This document shows positions 62,382-64,000 of a stretch of 64,000 bases of DNA, piece by piece. Position 1 is the first letter of the stretch, and each line of letters starts with the position of its first letter. Under the pieces are notes generated by a model. The model saw nothing but the letters and a program-made list of their open reading frames with translations. It was not told the origin of the DNA and searched no databases. This DNA comes from Massilia sp. NR 4-1 (GTDB lineage Bacteria; Pseudomonadota; Gammaproteobacteria; Burkholderiales; Burkholderiaceae_D): contig NZ_CP012201.1 in assembly GCF_001191005.1 (NCBI RefSeq), positions 1,550,001-1,614,000 of the forward strand. The letters run 5' to 3'. Both the position numbers and the translations under genes were made by a program.

Positions 62382-63161
62382 ATGACTGCCGATTTCGCAA
62401 TCTCCGTGCTCAGCCATGTCGTGCTGCTGCCGCCCATGAACCTGTTCCTGCTGATGGCAGCGGGCTGGCTGCTGGCGCGGCGCTGGCCGCGCCTGGGACG
62501 GGGCGTGGGCAGCCTGGCCCTCGGCGTGCTGGTGCTGCTGTGCACCGATGCCGGCGCGCGGCTGCTGGCGGCACCGCTGGAAAGCCGGACGCGCGCCCTG
62601 CCGCCCGGCGCAGCCCAGCGCAGCGGCGCCCAGGCCATCGTCATCCTGGCCGCCGGCCGCATCGAGCGCGCGCCGGAATACGGCGGCGACATCCCCGACC
62701 GGATCGCCCTGGCCCGCCTGCGCTACGGCGCCCGCCTGCAACACGAAACCGGCTTGCCGCTGCTGGTCAGCGGCGGCAACGCCACGGCCGACGGCAAGGT
62801 CGAAGCCAAGGCACGCGGCATGGCGCGCGCGCTGCACGAAGACTTCCGCACGCCGGTGCGCTGGATCGAGGCCGGTTCGGCCACCACGGCGCAGAACGCC
62901 CAACTCTCGGCGCCGCTGCTGCGCGCCGCCCGCGTGCGCCGCATCCTGCTGGTGACGGATGCCATGCACATGCCGCGCGCCCAAGCCTGTTTCGCAGCGG
63001 CCGGCTTCGAAGTGGTGGCCGCGCCCACCATGTTCGAGTCCCTGGGCCGGCTCACGCCGCTGCAGTTCCTGCCCAGCGCCAATGCGCTGCAGCGCTCTTA
63101 CTACGCCACTTATGAATGGATGGGATTAGCATGGTATTGGCTGCGCGCCGCGCGCGCGTGA
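62382..63161 (+). CDS. YdcF/DUF218 family membrane protein
   Basis: A 259-residue protein. Two N-terminal hydrophobic helices (VVLLPPMNLFLLMAAGWLLA, GSLALGVLVLLCTD) precede a DUF218 domain (AIVILAAGRIERAPEYGGD, LRYGARLQHETGLPLLVSGG, ARRILLVTDAMHMPRAQACFAAAGFEVVAAPT). Relatives such as ElyC and SanA act in cell-envelope integrity. The role here is not known. Its end overlaps the beta-helix protein gene. Confidence 0.88.
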   Translation: MTADFAISVLSHVVLLPPMNLFLLMAAGWLLARRWPRLGRGVGSLALGVLVLLCTDAGARLLAAPLESRTRALPPGAAQRSGAQAIVILAAGRIERAPEYGGDIPDRIALARLRYGARLQHETGLPLLVSGGNATADGKVEAKARGMARALHEDFRTPVRWIEAGSATTAQNAQLSAPLLRAARVRRILLVTDAMHMPRAQACFAAAGFEVVAAPTMFESLGRLTPLQFLPSANALQRSYYATYEWMGLAWYWLRAARA

Positions 63162-64000
63162 AAAACCGCAGTTACGCGCCCTGGCTGACCGGCTTGCTGG
63201 CCATCATGCTGGTCTTGGCGGCACTGGCCAGCTACGGGCTGGAACGCAGCGGCATTCCGCCGCGCCGCCTGGCGCCCTATCTGGAACAGCGCGCCGACGG
63301 CCACAATCCGCTGATCGTCGGCATGGGCCGCGCCATGGCCGCCACCCTGCACGCCCTTGACCGCGGCGAAGCGCCGCTGCCCGGCGCGCTGCGCCTGCGC
63401 ATCGGCGCGCAAGTCGAGGAGGCGCACAGCGCGGGCGCATCCCCGGCACCCGCTGCCGCCGCCCATGGCGCCCCGGCCCCCAGCCCGGCTGCCGGGGCGG
63501 CCAGCGCAAACGGCGCACCACCTGCGGCTGCCGCCGGTACGGTCGCGGCGGGCGGGCGCGACGTGACGGTCGCCTCGGCCGACGCGCTGCGCGCGGCCAT
63601 CGCCCAGGCCCTGCCGGGCGACCGCATCAACGTGCTGCCGGGGCGCTACCGCTTCCTGGCCGGCGCGTATATCGCCGTCAACCGGCCCGGCACGCGCGCC
63701 CAGCCCATCGTGCTGCGCGCCGCCCGCGCCGGCAGCGTGGCGCTGGAGCTGGCGCTGGCCGAAGGCTTCCTGGTCTCGGCCCCCTGGTGGACTTTCGAGA
63801 ACCTGCAATTGCGGGGCATCTGTCCGCAGCAGGACAATTGCGAGCATGCCTTCCACATCACCGGCGCGGCCGAGCACTTCACGGCGCGCAACAACACCAT
63901 CCTCGACTTCAACTCGCATATCAAGATCAATGGCCAGCACGGCGTCCAGCCCGACCACGGCCTGCTGGAGCACAATACCCTGAGCAATACGGCGGTGCGC
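63131..64000 (+). CDS. Secreted/anchored parallel beta-helix protein (partial at right edge)
   Basis: The first 290 codons of a gene that runs off the window. A membrane helix (APWLTGLLAIMLVLAALASYGLE) is followed by a helical linker, an Ala/Pro-rich stretch, and then a right-handed beta-helix start: VTVASADALRAAIAQALPGDRINVLPGRYRF, NRPGTRAQPIVLRAARAG, FTARNNTILDFNSHIKINGQHG. This resembles polysaccharide-lyase/PL6-like or pectate-lyase-fold proteins. The start is ATG 63131 (31-base overlap with the YdcF-like gene) or GTG 63158 (four-base overlap). The enzyme class cannot be fixed without the rest. Confidence 0.75.
   Translation, partial: MVLAARRARVKNRSYAPWLTGLLAIMLVLAALASYGLERSGIPPRRLAPYLEQRADGHNPLIVGMGRAMAATLHALDRGEAPLPGALRLRIGAQVEEAHSAGASPAPAAAAHGAPAPSPAAGAASANGAPPAAAAGTVAAGGRDVTVASADALRAAIAQALPGDRINVLPGRYRFLAGAYIAVNRPGTRAQPIVLRAARAGSVALELALAEGFLVSAPWWTFENLQLRGICPQQDNCEHAFHITGAAEHFTARNNTILDFNSHIKINGQHGVQPDHGLLEHNTLSNTAVR

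Noticed and set aside
1..64000. CRISPR arrays, tRNA/rRNA genes, insertion sequences, prophage
   Set aside because: I looked for short regular repeats, tRNA-like folds, transposase or integrase motifs and terminal inverted repeats and saw none that hold up; the only long repeat is the duplicated A domain.

Overview
The window is GC-rich DNA with tightly packed genes and many GTG and TTG starts. Gene content (86-residue IF-1 paralogue, YeiH/LysR pair, CadR-type MerR, M35 and M36-like secreted proteases, PvdS-like sigma factor) points to a betaproteobacterium of the Burkholderiales, most likely Oxalobacteraceae (Janthinobacterium/Duganella/Massilia group). This placement is inferred from gene content, not from a marker gene. 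I see no rRNA, tRNA, CRISPR array, insertion sequence or phage gene.

Positions 1-942 are the edge of another biosynthetic locus: the 5' part of a discrete PksD-like acyltransferase and an MbtH-like gene, both on the minus strand. An AT-rich gap (943-1307) separates it from what follows.

Positions 1308-38350 hold a complete-looking siderophore cluster. The assembly line reads leftward from 37294: MbtH, FAAL-ACP-C-A(Thr)-T, KS-AT-KR-ACP, C-A(Ser)-T, then C-A(Ser)-T-C-A(Thr)-T-C-A(hydroxyornithine-like)-T-TE. It predicts acyl-Thr-(reduced malonate unit)-Ser-D-Ser-Thr-hydroxyornithine. Accessory genes are an ornithine N5-monooxygenase, a PvdF-like formyltransferase, an AlcB-type acyltransferase, a PvdQ-like periplasmic acylase, a PvdE-like ABC exporter, a type II thioesterase, an alpha/beta hydrolase, a TonB-dependent receptor and a FhuF ferric-siderophore reductase. 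A PvdS/FecI-type sigma factor with a putative Fur site and a 68-residue FecR-like protein sit at the right border. Four transcription units carry TAAAY-N16-CGTC and a fifth TAAA-N16-CGTC, which resembles the pyoverdine iron-starvation box. This suggests that the ECF sigma factor drives the cluster. The set implies that an acylated peptide is built in the cytoplasm, exported, deacylated in the periplasm, released, then recovered through the receptor and reduced by FhuF. That is pyoverdine logic, but I see no pyoverdine chromophore genes and there is a polyketide insertion.

Positions 38353-48630 are ordinary chromosome: diaminopropionate ammonia-lyase beside a frameshifted Lrp/AsnC gene, an M35 metalloprotease with a stand-alone homologue of its pro-region, an ArsR-rhodanese/DUF2938 pair, a CDF transporter/MerR pair with a clear operator, an aldo-keto reductase/LysR pair, an acetamidase/formamidase-family protein, and an IF-1 paralogue.

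Positions 48747-64000 hold a pentaheme cytochrome that looks like an AdhB-TsdA fusion, a periplasmic binding protein, yeiH with its LysR regulator, a three-gene sensory operon (hybrid kinase, anchored binding protein, hybrid kinase), an M36-like protease with a PPC domain, a small lipoprotein, a YdcF-like protein, and the start of a secreted beta-helix protein cut by the window end.
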